Below, one piece after another: positions 1 to 7,246 of a stretch of DNA of 36,124 nucleotides (position 1 is the first letter of the stretch; each line of letters opens with the position of its first letter). The stretch covers positions 265,371 to 301,494 of the forward strand of contig NZ_GG692711.1 of assembly GCF_000156175.1 (NCBI RefSeq), given 5' to 3'. This stretch comes from Collinsella intestinalis DSM 13280. GTDB taxonomy: Bacteria > Actinomycetota > Coriobacteriia > Coriobacteriales > Coriobacteriaceae. Both the position numbers and the translations under genes were made by a program. Below the pieces are notes generated by a model. It was not told where the DNA came from, searched no databases, and saw only the letters and a program-made list of their open reading frames with translations.

Positions 1-273
1 GCCTGCACACGCGCCTGCGCCGCCTCGCGCGGGGCCGTTGCCTGGGCCGGCGTCGACGGCGTCCAGCTCGACAAGGTCGCGGTCGACGAGCTGGCCGAAC
101 TGGTGGGCAACCTGCGCGCGCTCGACCCGCGCCTCACCATCATCGCCGCCGGAGGCGTCAACCCCGAAAACGCGGGGGAATACGCCGCCACCGGCGTGGA
201 CGGACTCGCCACCACCGCGCCCTTCACTGCCAAGCCCATCGACATGAGCGTCCGCATGCGACGCCTGGGATAG
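1..273 (+). CDS. modD: ModD-like phosphoribosyltransferase-family protein, 3' part only
   Basis: The open frame enters from the left edge and stops at TAG 271-273, so only about 90 C-terminal residues are present. They read GVDGVQLDKVAVDEL, then IIAAGGVNPENAGEYAATGV, and end in PIDMSVRMRRLG. This is the last part of the NadC/ModD type-II phosphoribosyltransferase barrel. The QLDK motif (NadC usually has MLDN) and the AAGGVNPENA strand favour ModD, the molybdenum-transport-associated paralogue, over quinolinate phosphoribosyltransferase. The true function of ModD is poorly defined. It is followed after 6 nt by the permease gene, so the two are probably co-transcribed. The start and any mod transporter genes lie outside the window. 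Confidence 0.6.
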   Translation, partial: ACTRACAASRGAVAWAGVDGVQLDKVAVDELAELVGNLRALDPRLTIIAAGGVNPENAGEYAATGVDGLATTAPFTAKPIDMSVRMRRLG

Positions 274-279
274 GAAACC

Positions 280-1668
280 ATGACCTCTTCCTCCAAGTCC
301 GCCACCGAAGGCGGCGCCGCCAACGCCGATGCCGCCCCGGTGAAGCGCTACTCGCTGTTCACCGCGATCTGCCTGATCGTGGGTATCTGCATCGGCTCCG
401 GTATCTTCTTCAAGTCCGACAACATCCTCATCGCCACCGGCGGCAACGTCGCGCTCGGCGTCGCCATGATGCTGCTCGCCGCCACGACCATCGTCTTCGG
501 CGGCCTCACCCTGGCCCGCTTTGCCGCGCGCACCACCGGCCACGGGGGCCTGATCGCCTACGCGGAGGAATTCCTGGGCCCGCGCCGTGCCGCGTTCATC
601 GGCTGGAACTTCACCTTTCTGTACATGCCCGTCGTCTGCTCCGTGCTCAGCTGGGTTGTGGGCGTGTACGCGTGCATGACCTTCAACCTGCCCGGAACGT
701 TTGCCTGGCAGATGAGCATCGGCCTGGTCTTCCTGTTGGCTTGCACCGCGTGGAACATCCTGTGGCCCACCTTGAGCGGCTACTTCCAAAATCTCACCAC
801 GCTGGCCAAGGCTCTGCCGCTGGTGCTTGTAGGCGTGATCGGCCTCATGGTGAACGACCCGGTCGCTCAGCTGAGCTCCGACATCGCCGCCGCCCCTGCA
901 GCCGGCACCGTCTGGATCGCCGCCGCTGCGCCCATCGCCTTTGCCTTCGACGGCTGGAGCTCCGCGGTGAGCATCGCCCCCGAGCTTAAGGACGCACGGC
1001 GCAACCTGCCCCGCGCCCTCGTCGCCGCGCCCATCATCATCCTCGTGCTCTATCTGGGGTACTTCGTGGGCATCTCGTGCTTCCTCGGCCCGCAAACCGT
1101 CATCGAGGCGGGCGACGCCAGCCTCTCGCTCATGTTCGTCAAGCTCTTTGGCGAGCAAGCCGGTGCGCTGCCCAACGTCATCGCCTTCATCGCCGTTCTC
1201 GGAGGCGCCAACGGCATGGTGCTCGCAACCCTGCGCATGCCCCAGTCCCTGGCACTTCACCACATGATGCCGTTCGAGCACATCGTGAGCCGCATGAACC
1301 CGACCCTGCGCTTCCCGGTGGTGAGCGCCATGATCGCGCTCGTCACCACGTTGCTCTGGGTAGGGGTGCACACGGTGGTGAGCACTCTTGGGCTGCTTCC
1401 CAACGGCGACATCTCCGAGGTCGTGGTGGCAATGACCATGCTGATCCTGCCGCTGTACTACATCGAGGCCCTGCGTGGGGCGCTGTGCGAGGATGCCCCT
1501 GCGCTCACGCGCGCCCGCCGTGCCGCAGCGCCGGCCATCGCACTCGCCAGCTCGCTCGCCATCGGCCTGTCGAGCATCTCAGATCCCACGCGCTGGCCGT
1601 TCGTCGTCGCCTTCACTGCGTTGCTCCTCGTGATGACCTTTGCGCTCACGCCCAAGCGGGACGCGTAG
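280..1668 (+). CDS. APC-superfamily amino acid permease
   Basis: A 462-residue polytopic membrane protein. After a polar N-terminal tail of about 20 residues, the first helix carries the APC signature [11 protein letters not shown] (GSGIF at residues 39-43), the broken-helix substrate-binding motif of the LeuT fold. About twelve hydrophobic segments follow, and the length is normal for LAT/APC transporters. The ATG is preceded by ATAGGAAACC, a short but usable Shine-Dalgarno, and lies 6 nt after the modD-like stop, so the pair looks like an operon. The likely role is uptake or exchange of an amino acid across the cytoplasmic membrane. The substrate cannot be told from the sequence. Confidence 0.85.
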   Translation: MTSSSKSATEGGAANADAAPVKRYSLFTAICLIVGICIGSGIFFKSDNILIATGGNVALGVAMMLLAATTIVFGGLTLARFAARTTGHGGLIAYAEEFLGPRRAAFIGWNFTFLYMPVVCSVLSWVVGVYACMTFNLPGTFAWQMSIGLVFLLACTAWNILWPTLSGYFQNLTTLAKALPLVLVGVIGLMVNDPVAQLSSDIAAAPAAGTVWIAAAAPIAFAFDGWSSAVSIAPELKDARRNLPRALVAAPIIILVLYLGYFVGISCFLGPQTVIEAGDASLSLMFVKLFGEQAGALPNVIAFIAVLGGANGMVLATLRMPQSLALHHMMPFEHIVSRMNPTLRFPVVSAMIALVTTLLWVGVHTVVSTLGLLPNGDISEVVVAMTMLILPLYYIEALRGALCEDAPALTRARRAAAPAIALASSLAIGLSSISDPTRWPFVVAFTALLLVMTFALTPKRDA

Positions 1669-1685
1669 ACGTCCGGGGGCGCACA

Positions 1686-1811
1686 CTCCTCTCGTGCCTC
1701 GGCAAACGCGGCCCTCATGGTGGGGTTGCTCCGCGTGAGTTTGCAGATGCCGAGCCCCTGGGCCTTGCTGTTCGCCAGACGTAGGTTGTTCTCGCTCGAG
1801 ACCAGATTGCT
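1686..1811 (-). pseudogene. Remnant of a second DUF2130 gene (C-terminal fragment only)
   Basis: Reading leftward from about 1811, this stretch encodes [30 protein letters not shown] and AFAEAREE. It matches the C-terminus of the intact DUF2130 protein at 2278-3960 ([38 protein letters not shown]). Many bases differ between the two, so this is an old paralogous copy rather than a recent duplication. There is no start codon, and the rest of the domain is missing. It begins directly after the ygbA-like stop, giving the order DUF2130 - ygbA-like - DUF2130 tail on the minus strand. That order suggests a former tandem duplication that has decayed. Confidence 0.75.
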
Positions 1812-1815
1812 TCTC

Positions 1816-2271
1816 CTATCGTGATGAGCGGACACGCCGTCGCTCGCGTTGCGACTCGAGCATATGGCGTATCGCCATCACGGGGTGATGGAAGAGCATG
1901 CGCGGACCCGCGTACCGCATCACCGTGCGGATGCGCTCGCGCATCTCGGGCCGGTAGCAGTGCACCGTACAATTCGAGCAGAACGTCTTCTCTTCCATGA
2001 ACGGGCAGCGCTCGCTGCGCGCGTGGGCATACGCCTCGAGCTCGGCGCATTCGGGGCAGAGGTCCCGCTGCTCCCCAGAGTCCCGCTCCCGAAGGGCCGC
2101 CCCCTCCTGCACCTGCTGCATCTCGCCGCCCCGCTCTCGCAGCGGCGCCGAACGATGCGCGGAATGATTGCCCTTGCAGTACAAGGCGATCATCTGGCTT
2201 ACGATTTCCTGCTCGCGCTCGCGCTTGCGCTTCAGCGCATCGGCTGTCACACGCGTCTCACTCTTCCCCAT
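1816..2271 (-). CDS. YgbA-family (nitrous oxide-stimulated promoter family) Cys-rich protein
   Basis: A 151-residue protein whose layout matches the YgbA/PF11756 family: an N-terminal [20 protein letters not shown] segment, [38 protein letters not shown], then [20 protein letters not shown]. Six conserved-type cysteines (72, 75, 89, 98, 101, 105) suggest metal or Fe-S binding. E. coli YgbA is linked to the nitric-oxide stress response (NsrR regulon); its biochemistry is not settled. This copy carries about 30 extra polar residues (roughly 42-70) before the first CxxC compared with the short family form. The ATG lies 6 nt after the DUF2130 stop and uses a GAGGTG site inside that gene, so the two are translationally linked. 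Confidence 0.8.
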   Translation of the reverse strand: MGKSETRVTADALKRKREREQEIVSQMIALYCKGNHSAHRSAPLRERGGEMQQVQEGAALRERDSGEQRDLCPECAELEAYAHARSERCPFMEEKTFCSNCTVHCYRPEMRERIRTVMRYAGPRMLFHHPVMAIRHMLESQRERRRVRSSR

Positions 2272-2277
2272 CGCCCG

Positions 2278-3960
2278 CTACACCTCGCAGCCATCCGCAA
2301 GATCGGGCTCGGCGCCCGGCGCCTCCTCGACGGTGACGCCCTCGCGGGCAGCGCGCTCCGCCTCCTCGCGAGCCTCGTCGAACTTCGCCTTCATGGTTTT
2401 GTTACCCCAGGTAAGCTTGCGGATGCTGAGCCCCTGGGCCTTGTCGTTCGCCAAGCGCAGGTTGTTCTCGCTCGAGATCAGGTTGTCCTTGACCTTCTGC
2501 AGGTGTTTGATGGTGGTGTCGATCTCGTCGATAGCCGTCTGGAACTTGCGGCTTGCCAGATCGTAGTTGCGGTTGAAGCCCTCCTGGAATCCCAGCAGCT
2601 TTTCCTCAAACTCCGTGACATCGATGTTTTGCTGGCGTACGAGCTCGAGCTCCTGCTTGTAGGCAAGCGCGTTCATGGCGGCGTTACGCAGCAGCGTGAT
2701 CATGGGAATGAAGAACTGCGGGCGGATCACGTACATCTTCTCGTAGCGATAGCTCACGTCCACGATGCCCGTGTTGTACAGCTCGCTCTCCGGCTCAAGC
2801 AGGGTGACCAGCACCGCGTACTCGCAGCCCTTCTTCTTGCGGTCCGAATCGAGCTTCTTGAAGAAGTCCTCGTTCTTGTGCTTGGTGGCCGTGGTGTCGT
2901 TCTCGTTCTTCATCTCGAACATGATCGAGACGATCTCGTTACCGGCCTCATCGCACTCGCGGAAGATGAAGTCGCCTTTGGTGCCGTCGGAAGCGTCGTT
3001 GTCCTTCTCGAAGTAGGCGTGCGGAAACGCCGTGGCGCGCAGTTGGTTGAACTGGGTCTCGCAGTGCTGCTCGAGGGTCTCGCCCACCATCTTGGTGGAA
3101 AGGCGCGCCTTCATATCGCGCAGACGCTCGATCTCCTCGTCCTTGTAGCGGATGAGGTCCTGAGCGCTCTTGCGGGCCTGCTCGATCTCGAGTGTGTGGG
3201 CGGTCTCGATTTGCTGCTTCTCGGCGGCGCGGACCTCCTGCTCATGGGAGAGCTCGAAGCGGGCGGCGTCCAGATCACGAGCGAGCTTGGCGCGCTCCTC
3301 CTCAAATGTCGTACGCGCCTCGGTCACCGCCTGCGTCACCGCAAGATCGCGCTGAGTGGCGCCGGCATCCAACTGGGCCTTGAGCGAGGCGATCTGCGCA
3401 TCGCGCGCGGCAAGCTGTTCGCGGAGCTCCTCCTTTTGATCGGCGGCATCCTGCTGGGCAACCATGCGCTCGCGCTGGGCGGCGACCCTCACCGCAGACT
3501 CGCGCTCCTCAACGGCGGACTCGAGCTTGGCAGAGAGCTCGGCGACACGAGCATCCGCCTCGGCGCGGACGCGCATGAGCTCGGCCGCACGCTCGCTCTG
3601 CTCCTTTGCGAGCTGAGCGGCTCCGGCAGACTGGGCCTGCTGCAGGGCCGCGGCGCTGGCAGCACGGGCCTCCTGCAGCTCTGACGCACTGCGAGCCTTG
3701 ACCTCCTGCAGCTCAGCCGAGCTACGGGCGAGTGCCTCCTGGAGCTCCGCCTTTTGGGCGGCCATCACGCGGTCGAGCTCGGCCTTGGCCTGAGAACGGG
3801 CAAGCTCGAGGGCTTGCTCGTGCTCGCGACGCAGCGAGGCGGCACGCTCCTCCACCTCATGGACAAACTGGTCGTCGCGCACTTTGCGAACGATACCCTC
3901 GTAATCGCTCTCATCGAGATTGATGACCGTCCCGCACTTGGGGCACGTGATCTGGTTCAT
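2278..3960 (-). CDS. DUF2130 domain protein with zinc ribbon and long coiled coil
   Basis: A 560-residue protein. The N-terminus (MNQITCPKCGTVINLDES) holds a CPKC half zinc-ribbon. Residues of about 40-260 are a continuous Ala/Glu/Arg-rich coiled coil with many ELQEARAxSA heptad-like repeats. The C-terminal half holds the DUF2130 core (KMVGETLEQHCETQFNQL, GDFIFRE, EMKNEND, LVTLLEPESELYNTGI), which resembles nuclease-fold domains, although its activity is not established. An in-frame ATG 24 codons upstream lacks a ribosome site, whereas the ATG at 3960 follows GAGGAGCGCAT. The protein is therefore cytoplasmic and probably DNA-associated. A 20-bp perfect palindrome lies just upstream, and the ygbA-like gene follows immediately downstream. 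Confidence 0.85.
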   Translation of the reverse strand: MNQITCPKCGTVINLDESDYEGIVRKVRDDQFVHEVEERAASLRREHEQALELARSQAKAELDRVMAAQKAELQEALARSSAELQEVKARSASELQEARAASAAALQQAQSAGAAQLAKEQSERAAELMRVRAEADARVAELSAKLESAVEERESAVRVAAQRERMVAQQDAADQKEELREQLAARDAQIASLKAQLDAGATQRDLAVTQAVTEARTTFEEERAKLARDLDAARFELSHEQEVRAAEKQQIETAHTLEIEQARKSAQDLIRYKDEEIERLRDMKARLSTKMVGETLEQHCETQFNQLRATAFPHAYFEKDNDASDGTKGDFIFRECDEAGNEIVSIMFEMKNENDTTATKHKNEDFFKKLDSDRKKKGCEYAVLVTLLEPESELYNTGIVDVSYRYEKMYVIRPQFFIPMITLLRNAAMNALAYKQELELVRQQNIDVTEFEEKLLGFQEGFNRNYDLASRKFQTAIDEIDTTIKHLQKVKDNLISSENNLRLANDKAQGLSIRKLTWGNKTMKAKFDEAREEAERAAREGVTVEEAPGAEPDLADGCEV

Positions 3961-3979
3961 ATGCGCTCCTCGCTCGTAT

Positions 3980-3999
3980 GCCCGAAGAATTCTTCGGGC
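3980..3999. promoter_or_regulatory. 20-bp perfect palindrome in front of the DUF2130 gene
   Basis: The sequence gcccgaagaattcttcgggc is its own reverse complement over 20 bases. It ends about 20 nt upstream of the DUF2130 start codon and lies downstream of a possible -10 element (TATAGT on the minus strand, 4023-4018). With no spacer it would make a poor hairpin, so an operator for a dimeric regulator is the more natural reading. It has no U-run on either side, which argues against a terminator. The function is inferred. Confidence 0.4.
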
Positions 4000-4128
4000 C
4001 CGCTCCTCATGCTCCAAACTATAACCGCCCACCCGGACAAAACTTCGGGCGGGCGGGTGCTTCGGCTCGACACACCCCTCGTCTTGCGAATGCTACCATC
4101 CAGCTGATACCGTGCAGCTCGAAGCCCC

Positions 4129-4694
4129 CTACAACTCTTTTTGCAGATACACCATGCCCCTGGGCTGAACCCCGGCTTCAAAAATCGGATGGTCGTAGTT
4201 GTCGATGAAGAAGTTGGACAGCATATGCGACCGCACAAAGCCGCATGCCTCGTTAAATGGCACGATGAGAGAGCTGTCACCCGTTCCAACCTGCAGACGT
4301 CGTGCGTCGACGAATAGCGCGCCGCCGCAAAATCAAGAAGGGCGCGACCCGCGCTGCGGCGCCGGCTCGCAGGTAAGACGGCGAGGCTCTTGACCTCGGC
4401 GACGCGGTGCCCCCGTTCATCAAAGCCTTCGTCAGTCACCACCATGCACCCGAGCGCCTCCTCCGGACGGACCGATACGTCGGGGTCGTCCTCGCCTGCA
4501 GAGGCGAAACAGGGGGCAGCAGGTGATGCACAGGCGCAATCGCCCCGCTCAAACGCAATGAATATCTCGCCTCGATGGAGATAGCGCTCGACCATGCCCC
4601 ACTGCTCATCGGCGAGCAGAAGCAGGTCGCGATATCGCTCGCGGTCGCGAACCACTGGCACGATATACAGGGATAGCGTTATGCGCACCTCCAT
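4129..4694 (-). pseudogene. GNAT-family N-acetyltransferase, frameshifted
   Basis: The first frame, from ATG at 4694, gives a GNAT-like N-terminus (LSLYIVPVVRDRERYRDLLL, EQWGMVERYL), a hydrophobic strand GCMVVTDE, then VAEVKSLAVLPASRRRSAGR, the acetyl-CoA-binding motif A region, ending in ALLDFAAAR. There the meaningful frame is lost. In another frame, ARRLQVGTGDSSLIVPFNEA, CGFVRSHMLSNFF and GVQPRGMVYLQKEL complete a normal GNAT C-terminus and stop at TAG 4131-4129. A one-base loss (or two-base gain) near 4318 explains both halves. The start has no clear ribosome site. A sequencing error is an alternative, but neighbouring genes here are also broken. If translated as written, the product would lack the end of the fold. 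Confidence 0.8.
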
Positions 4695-4723
4695 GGGAAT
4701 GCAGGGGGAACCATGCCGCCATT

Positions 4724-4853
4724 CTAGAGCGCGTCCCGCACAAACACGGCGGCGCGGACTTGGTGCCAAGGGCTGCGCTCGGGCACGACTTGCAGCACGC
4801 GGCACTCGAAAGCGGAGCCGTACCCGTAGAAGAACATTGGTGCAGCAGCTCGA
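4724..4853 (-). pseudogene. HIRAN-domain protein, C-terminal remnant
   Basis: Leftward from about 4853 one frame reads MFFYGYGSAFECRVLQVVPE then RSPWHQVRAAVFVRDAL, stopping at TAG 4726-4724. The last part matches the end of the shortened HIRAN ORF at 6914-7084 (RSPWHHVRAAVFVRDAR) almost residue for residue, and the DNA is nearly identical over about 59 bases (4727-4785 against 6923-6981). The N-terminal HIRAN half is absent here. The fragment abuts the left edge of the AT-richer restriction-modification cassette. It is read as the surviving tail of a second copy, or of the original gene split by the cassette. Confidence 0.65.
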
Positions 4854-4894
4854 CCAAGCCTGCGGCGATGTAAGCGGTCATCGCTCTGCGAGAT

Positions 4895-5130
4895 TTGACA
4901 ATTATGAGCTAGGCACTCTCGAACAGTTCTCGAGTCTTTTCATGTTTGCCGAACAGGAGGCTCTGCGACGCTCTTACTAGCCAATCAACGTTAACGAGCA
5001 ACATCGTTAAACGAGCGTACAGCGAAGCGCCTTGCCTAGATATTTCTCAGCATCCATCGAGATCTGAAGCTACCCATGTACTCAATACCCAACCCGAAGG
5101 AGCGTTCATGCCCTTGCAACATACAAACTC
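4895..5130. other. Gene-free left flank of the R-M cassette with an unidentified ORF tail
   Basis: No complete gene is visible. On the plus strand a frame ending at TAG 4978-4980 reads RFDNYELGTLEQFSSLFMFA then EQEALRRSY. It looks protein-like and could be the C-terminal tail of a lost gene carried with the cassette, but I do not recognise it and it has no start of its own. One AGATCT occurs at 5060-5065. The remainder is AT-rich DNA without a convincing hairpin or promoter. Confidence 0.3.
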
Positions 5131-5939
5131 TACAGAGCCTTCTTCGGCCCGCGCTTTCTTAACTCCGTTCCCGCAGATATAAGAAGAGTGCGAACGCGTT
5201 GGATCGAATAAGAATGCTCGGCTGCCAAGCTGCTGATTGATGCCCCGGACTCGTACTCCCTTCTAAGCGCAATTGCAACTTTGACTGAAACTTCTTTAGG
5301 GAGCCGTTCGTTTGGGCTCAGCTCGGGCAGTATAGGACCGCCCTCGTATCCCTTATAAACCTTTCCCTGCGGAACAACATCCGGATCAGACTCATTACCC
5401 CAGACGGCCCAGTGTTCGCGTGGGTATCTTGCAAACATTTCAAGATACGGACCCGGGGAGCACGACTCGATTAGTTCATACTGCTCATCGGGCTTTCTGC
5501 TATGCTCTCGTTTTCGCGTTTCAATCATATTGACCTGACTCCGACCAGGCGCCAGAGTCCTCATGTGACCCTTGACGCCAAATAATAGAAGTTCAGTCAC
5601 ATTTCTAAAGTAGAAGCCGACCCCACGACCGTCTGGTCCACCGTCCTTACGTCGCTTGGCCCAGACTATATTGCTAACATACCGAAATCCCCAGGCCTCC
5701 ATAACTTCAATGCCTTCGGGAAGAAGGGCGTTTGGAACCCATAAGTAGAGGTGGGCATTTTCTGCCGTCACGCTAGACACGGGCAGCATTTTGATTTCTT
5801 CCAAGGACATGGTGGCATACCTTCCCAACCTCTTGTGTTCAGGCGCAACCTTCCCGGTCCTGTTTTGAAATCTCCAAGGTGGATCCGATAATACCGTAGA
5901 AAAACCACCTTCAACGGTCGGCAGCGGTTCATAATTCAT
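5130..5939 (-). CDS. MT-A70 family DNA adenine methyltransferase with C-terminal helix-turn-helix
   Basis: A 269-residue protein. Catalytic motif IV is DPPW at residues 19-22 (FSTVLSDPPWRFQNR), typical of MT-A70-like adenine-N6 methyltransferases. Further matches are LYLWVPNALLPEGIEVMEAW, IVWAKRRKDGG, GYYF-like GVGFYFRNVTELLLFGVKG, and SRKPDEQYELIESCSPGPYL. The last ~42 residues (EYESGASISSLAAEHSYSIQ, RVRTLLISAGTELRKRG) form a helix-turn-helix of the type that binds DNA. The start at 5939 follows GAAGGAG with a 10-nt gap; an in-frame start 14 codons further up would extend into the palindrome region without a ribosome site. It is divergent from the BglII-family endonuclease and is the obvious protecting enzyme. 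The C-terminal domain could make it a repressor of the divergent promoters. Confidence 0.88.
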   Translation of the reverse strand: MNYEPLPTVEGGFSTVLSDPPWRFQNRTGKVAPEHKRLGRYATMSLEEIKMLPVSSVTAENAHLYLWVPNALLPEGIEVMEAWGFRYVSNIVWAKRRKDGGPDGRGVGFYFRNVTELLLFGVKGHMRTLAPGRSQVNMIETRKREHSRKPDEQYELIESCSPGPYLEMFARYPREHWAVWGNESDPDVVPQGKVYKGYEGGPILPELSPNERLPKEVSVKVAIALRREYESGASISSLAAEHSYSIQRVRTLLISAGTELRKRGPKKAL

Positions 5940-5972
5940 ACAGGACACACTCCTTCGGTTCAGATGAGGATA

Positions 5973-6016
5973 TTCTAACATAAATAGATCTTATTTTAGA
6001 TCTATTTATGTTAGAA
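5973..6016. promoter_or_regulatory. Perfect 19-bp inverted repeat with two AGATCT sites between the R and M genes
   Basis: The left arm at 5973-5991 (ttctaacataaatagatct) and the right arm at 5998-6016 are exact reverse complements, separated by TATTTT. The inner end of each arm is AGATCT (5986-5991 and 5998-6003), the recognition sequence of BglII, the namesake of the family of the neighbouring endonuclease. Symmetric TATGTT elements in the arms could act as divergent -10 boxes (plus strand 6007-6012; minus strand 5982-5977). The position between divergent R and M genes fits an operator. Control by the methyltransferase's own helix-turn-helix, or by methylation of the sites, is inference. 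Confidence 0.75.
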
Positions 6017-6037
6017 CTTAGGGCGATTGGATTGAAC

Positions 6038-6859
6038 ATGGTTGAGACAAACACATATAACGAGGTTTTCCCTGCAAACATTTTAGATAAATACACCTTT
6101 ATGGAAACGGGCTCCGCGAGCAAAATTGCAGAAGCTGTCTGCCCGTTGGAACTAAATGACATTATCGAGGTGTTAAACGACTTCGTCTTAAGCTCACGCC
6201 TGCTTTTAACGAAAGGGGGAAATCGCGGGCCAATTCCGATCATTCTTGACGGAGCCTTCTCCGACCGAGGCTGGATTGAGGCAAGAATTGACCTCTATAA
6301 AAGGGCTTTCATTTTTCAGGGGCAGAACGCTCCGACCGTTGCCGAAGATCCCTTGGGTGAAAATGCGAACAATCATCTGGTATCGGAAACATATCAACAA
6401 GGATATTCTGTCGACAACGTAAAGGGTCGCATCGCATTAGATGTGGAATGGAATCCCAAAGATGGCAATCTTGACCGAGATTTCTCCGCTTATCGCGCCT
6501 GGCACAATGAGGGCCTTATTGATCTAGCAATCCTTATTACTCGAATGCATGAAGAGACTCGCGTAATTGCGGATGAGGCGTGGGCAGAATTCATTGAGAT
6601 CGAGCCTGATTTCGCCTCGGAAAAACAAACCGTGGATTACCGCACAACAACTACGGCAAATTTTGAAAAAGCGCGCGAGCGCATTTTACGTGGCGACCTG
6701 GGGACCTGCCCAATTCTAGTAATTGGGATTGGAAAGAAAACTTGGGATGGACTGCCCTGGGATGGCTTGGCGGTGAAATACGAAAAATCACTCGGCACCC
6801 TGGTGCTAAAAGATGCTTTCGGCCGCAACGATCTGGTCGCAGAGTTTTGCGGGATATGA
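6038..6859 (+). CDS. BglII/BstYI-family type II restriction endonuclease
   Basis: A 273-residue protein from the ATG at 6038. The core matches the BglII/BstYI family: VKGRIALDVEWNPKDGNLDR holds the catalytic acidic D..E-x-(N/Q) strand, followed by DFSAYRAWHNEGLIDLAILI and TRMHEE. Later come YRTTTTANFEKARERI and GTCPILVIGIGKKTWDG. Family members cut AGATCT or RGATCY, so a GATC-centred target is expected. An ATG at 6008 is in frame, but it lies inside the inverted repeat and has no ribosome site; 6038 has only a weak TTGGA, yet it leaves the operator outside the gene. The gene diverges from its partner methyltransferase and uses AT-rich codons unlike its neighbours. Without methylation of the host target it would be lethal. 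Confidence 0.82.
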   Translation: MVETNTYNEVFPANILDKYTFMETGSASKIAEAVCPLELNDIIEVLNDFVLSSRLLLTKGGNRGPIPIILDGAFSDRGWIEARIDLYKRAFIFQGQNAPTVAEDPLGENANNHLVSETYQQGYSVDNVKGRIALDVEWNPKDGNLDRDFSAYRAWHNEGLIDLAILITRMHEETRVIADEAWAEFIEIEPDFASEKQTVDYRTTTTANFEKARERILRGDLGTCPILVIGIGKKTWDGLPWDGLAVKYEKSLGTLVLKDAFGRNDLVAEFCGI

Positions 6860-6913
6860 TATCGTCGCTATGACATTTGTCCGTGCGGCACTCGAAACGA
6901 AGTCCATCTCGCC

Positions 6914-7084
6914 TCACCTTGCGTCGCGCACGAACACGGCGGCGCGGACATGGTGCCAAGGGCTGCGCTCGGGCACGAGCTCCAGCGCGTTACCGGCCTT
7001 GAGATCGCCCAAGACTAACGCGCCATCGTGGTGTTGAAACCCGGCGATATGAAATAAGAATAAGTTGCGTGACGGTTCGTACAT
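6914..7084 (-). pseudogene. HIRAN-domain protein with internal deletion (56 residues left)
   Basis: From ATG 7084 (ribosome site AAAGGGG) the frame reads MYEPSRNLFLFHIAGFQHHD, GALVLGDLKAGNALELVPE, then jumps to RSPWHHVRAAVFVRDAR and stops at 6916-6914. HIRAN domains normally continue after the LELVPE strand with an NPYDPNAVAV-type segment; here it is missing. The C-terminal block is the same as in the remnant at 4724-4853, where it is preceded by ECRVLQVVPE. Both junction contexts carry codons for VPE (GTGCCCGAG), so loss between two short repeats is the likely route. The ORF is still open and may be translated, but the domain is incomplete. Confidence 0.7.
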
Positions 7085-7205
7085 GATTGACCCCTTTCGA
7101 TCGCCGGGGCGCACGACTCCATACGTGCCCCTCATTACGACCCAAAGGTACGGCCCCGTGCGGACAAAACTATATCGACCACACCTCAAGCAATCTAAGA
7201 CGCCC

Positions 7206-7211
7206 TATAAT
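7206..7211 (+). promoter_or_regulatory. Probable -10 box of the NUDIX gene
   Basis: A perfect TATAAT lies 35 nt upstream of the NUDIX start codon, in a short intergenic region. No good -35 box is found 16-18 nt further upstream, so this rests on the -10 hexamer alone. Confidence 0.45.
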
Positions 7212-7246
7212 CGGTGCGAAAAGTTCTCGACCCCTGGAGCATCCTC

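Larger units (their letters stand above)
4886..6905. other. AT-richer restriction-modification cassette, probably acquired horizontally
   Basis: From about 4886 (gagatttgacaattatgagc) to about 6905 the base composition and codon use change sharply: many A/T third positions and codons such as AAT, TTA, ATA and AGA, against the GC-ending codons of the flanks. The segment holds only the methyltransferase and endonuclease genes plus short non-coding ends. It lies between two broken copies of the same HIRAN gene in the same orientation, so near-identical direct repeats of about 59 bp bracket it. No integrase, transposase or att-like core is visible. The limits were judged by eye. Confidence 0.5.

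Noticed and set aside
1849-3684. A 611-codon open frame on the plus strand opposite the DUF2130 gene.
   Set aside because: It is the antisense shadow of the Ala/Glu/Arg coiled coil: Leu/Ala/Arg-rich, with no domain and no ribosome site.
4035-7170. Shared AGTTTTGTCCG element upstream of both the DUF2130 gene and the HIRAN ORF (minus strand).
   Set aside because: Eleven-base matches are expected by chance many times in 36 kb, and the spacing to possible -10 boxes is not promoter-like.
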